From contig CAWEHT010000123.1 of NCBI GenBank assembly GCA_963808455.1, positions 1-16,580 of the forward strand: a stretch of 16,580 nt of DNA. Direction: 5' to 3'. The notes beneath the pieces are model-generated. The model was not told the origin of the DNA. It ran no database searches and worked only from the letters and a program-made list of their open reading frames with translations. The stretch is from CAWEHT01 sp963808455. GTDB taxonomy: Bacteria; Chloroflexota; Anaerolineae; CG2-30-64-16. This document shows, piece after piece, positions 16,041 through 16,580 of the stretch; position 1 is the stretch's first letter; each line of letters opens with the position of its first letter. Position numbers and translations under genes: made by a program.

Positions 16041-16101
16041 CACCCGGCCCGGTTGCGGGTCCCCGCGCGCTCAATTCTACAGGATGGACAGGAGCCTTTG
16101 G

Positions 16102-16580
16102 TTAGCCTGATCTGTCCCCGTGCGGGGACCTTCGTGTCCATCCCGCCGAATCCATCCCCTCCGGGGACCTTCGTGAGCATCCATCCCCTGGCAGGGACCG
16201 GCGTGTGATGGCGGCCGGTCCCAATGGCGCGCACCCTCCCATTCCAGTGGCCACGCTGGGAGCCGGCTGCAACATGGAATGGCCCTGAGGGGCCCACCTC
16301 CTTGCCCCGTCCCTCGCGTGCCATTCGCCGGGCTGCCAGGCCTCGATGCGGGCGGTCGCCAGTCGCCAGAGGGCACAGAGGCCGCCGAACGCCAGCCCGT
16401 CGATGGCCAGCATGGCCAGCAGGACCCAGGGGGAAGCGAGCAGCCAGGCCAGGCCCAAGGTCGCCCGGCCGCGGCTGATGCCGGCGAGGAGCGCCTGGTT
16501 GCCGGGCAGGTGGACGGCGATGACGGCAGCGTTGCCGACGGCCACGGCACCAGCCACGGCTCCGCCCAACATGGTGCCGT
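16102..16580 (-). CDS. Membrane protein fragment, unknown function (truncated by the window edge)
   Basis: An open frame on the - strand reads in from the right edge and ends at the TAA at 16104-16102. It contains an ATG at 16572, but the frame stays open beyond, so the real start may lie outside. Two hydrophobic segments are clear: one within GGAVAGAVAVGNAAVIAV and one within TLGLAWLLASPWVLLAMLAI. A more polar stretch with WQPGEWHARDG follows. This half looks like real coding sequence. The last ~60 residues, from about nt 16290 down, are Arg/Pro/Gly-rich and read through the hairpin repeats, so the true end may be earlier if another indel is present. No family is recognised. It runs convergently with the GyrA-like gene, the repeats lying between them. 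Confidence 0.5.
   Translation of the reverse strand, partial: GTMLGGAVAGAVAVGNAAVIAVHLPGNQALLAGISRGRATLGLAWLLASPWVLLAMLAIDGLAFGGLCALWRLATARIEAWQPGEWHARDGARRWAPQGHSMLQPAPSVATGMGGCAPLGPAAITRRSLPGDGCSRRSPEGMDSAGWTRRSPHGDRSG
16116..16205. repeat. Cluster of three small CCCC/GGGG hairpin repeats
   Basis: Copies start at 16116, 16156 and 16185, each CCCC-loop-GGGG (or GGGA) followed by ACC and a TTCGTG-like tail; the first two share GGGGACCTTCGTG. Spacing is irregular (40 and 29 bp). They overlap the 3' end of the - strand membrane-protein frame and give its tail a repetitive, probably artificial, sequence. Confidence 0.6.

Noticed and set aside
15763..16074. Minus-strand ORFs rich in Arg, Ala and Gly opposite the GyrA-like 3' end
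   Set aside because: They are translations of the inverted and tandem repeats, with repeated RSAG-type words and no start signal.
15961..16205. Repeat clusters as a CRISPR array
   Set aside because: Units are degenerate, unevenly spaced and lack unique spacers of constant length; no cas gene is nearby.

Overview
The window is a GC-rich stretch of what looks like an uncultured Chloroflexota (Anaerolineae/Caldilineae-like) genome. The assignment rests on style: a lipoprotein with a Pro/Thr/Gln/Ala linker after its lipid-anchor cysteine, a purine-type BMP transporter beside a molybdenum hydroxylase, and a free-standing gyrase-A C-terminal domain. It is an inference, not a proven taxonomy.

Left part, + strand (1-7822): the 3' part of a xanthine-dehydrogenase-family molybdopterin subunit, then a complete BMP-type ABC importer (lipoprotein 2017-3087, permeases 3261-4380 and 4441-5373, double ATPase 5408-6931). 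A clear sigma70-type promoter (TTGACA, 17 bp, TATACT) follows, driving an extended nucleoside-diphosphate-kinase-like protein (7070-7822). Together these suggest uptake and oxidation of purine bases or nucleosides, with a nucleotide-kinase relative alongside.

Middle part, - strand (8184-11922, read right to left): a three-gene corrinoid methyl-transfer operon. It encodes a URO-D-fold methyltransferase, a two-domain cobalamin protein with the DVHDIG motif, and a RamA/DUF4445-type iron-sulfur ATPase that would reactivate the corrinoid. An extended -10 element at 12246-12254 predicts a structured leader of about 315 nt. The convergent gap 7823-8183 holds direct repeats and a G/C-rich hairpin.

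Right part (12471-16580): a secreted protein of unknown function (12855-13511) behind an extended -10 promoter; a histidine phosphatase (13945-14722) with a promoter and a perfect 13-bp hairpin in its leader; a stand-alone GyrA C-terminal beta-pinwheel protein (14760-15884); then a perfect 29-bp inverted repeat, short tandem repeats, and an incomplete membrane protein on the - strand at the edge.

Six genes are broken by single-base indels, eight sites in all. At every site the conserved protein continues in another frame, and no in-frame nonsense codon was seen. This pattern fits sequencing or assembly errors in G/C-rich tracts better than gene decay, so these genes are annotated as one CDS each across the shifts. 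A second theme is long perfect hairpins placed between genes of the same operon or in leaders.
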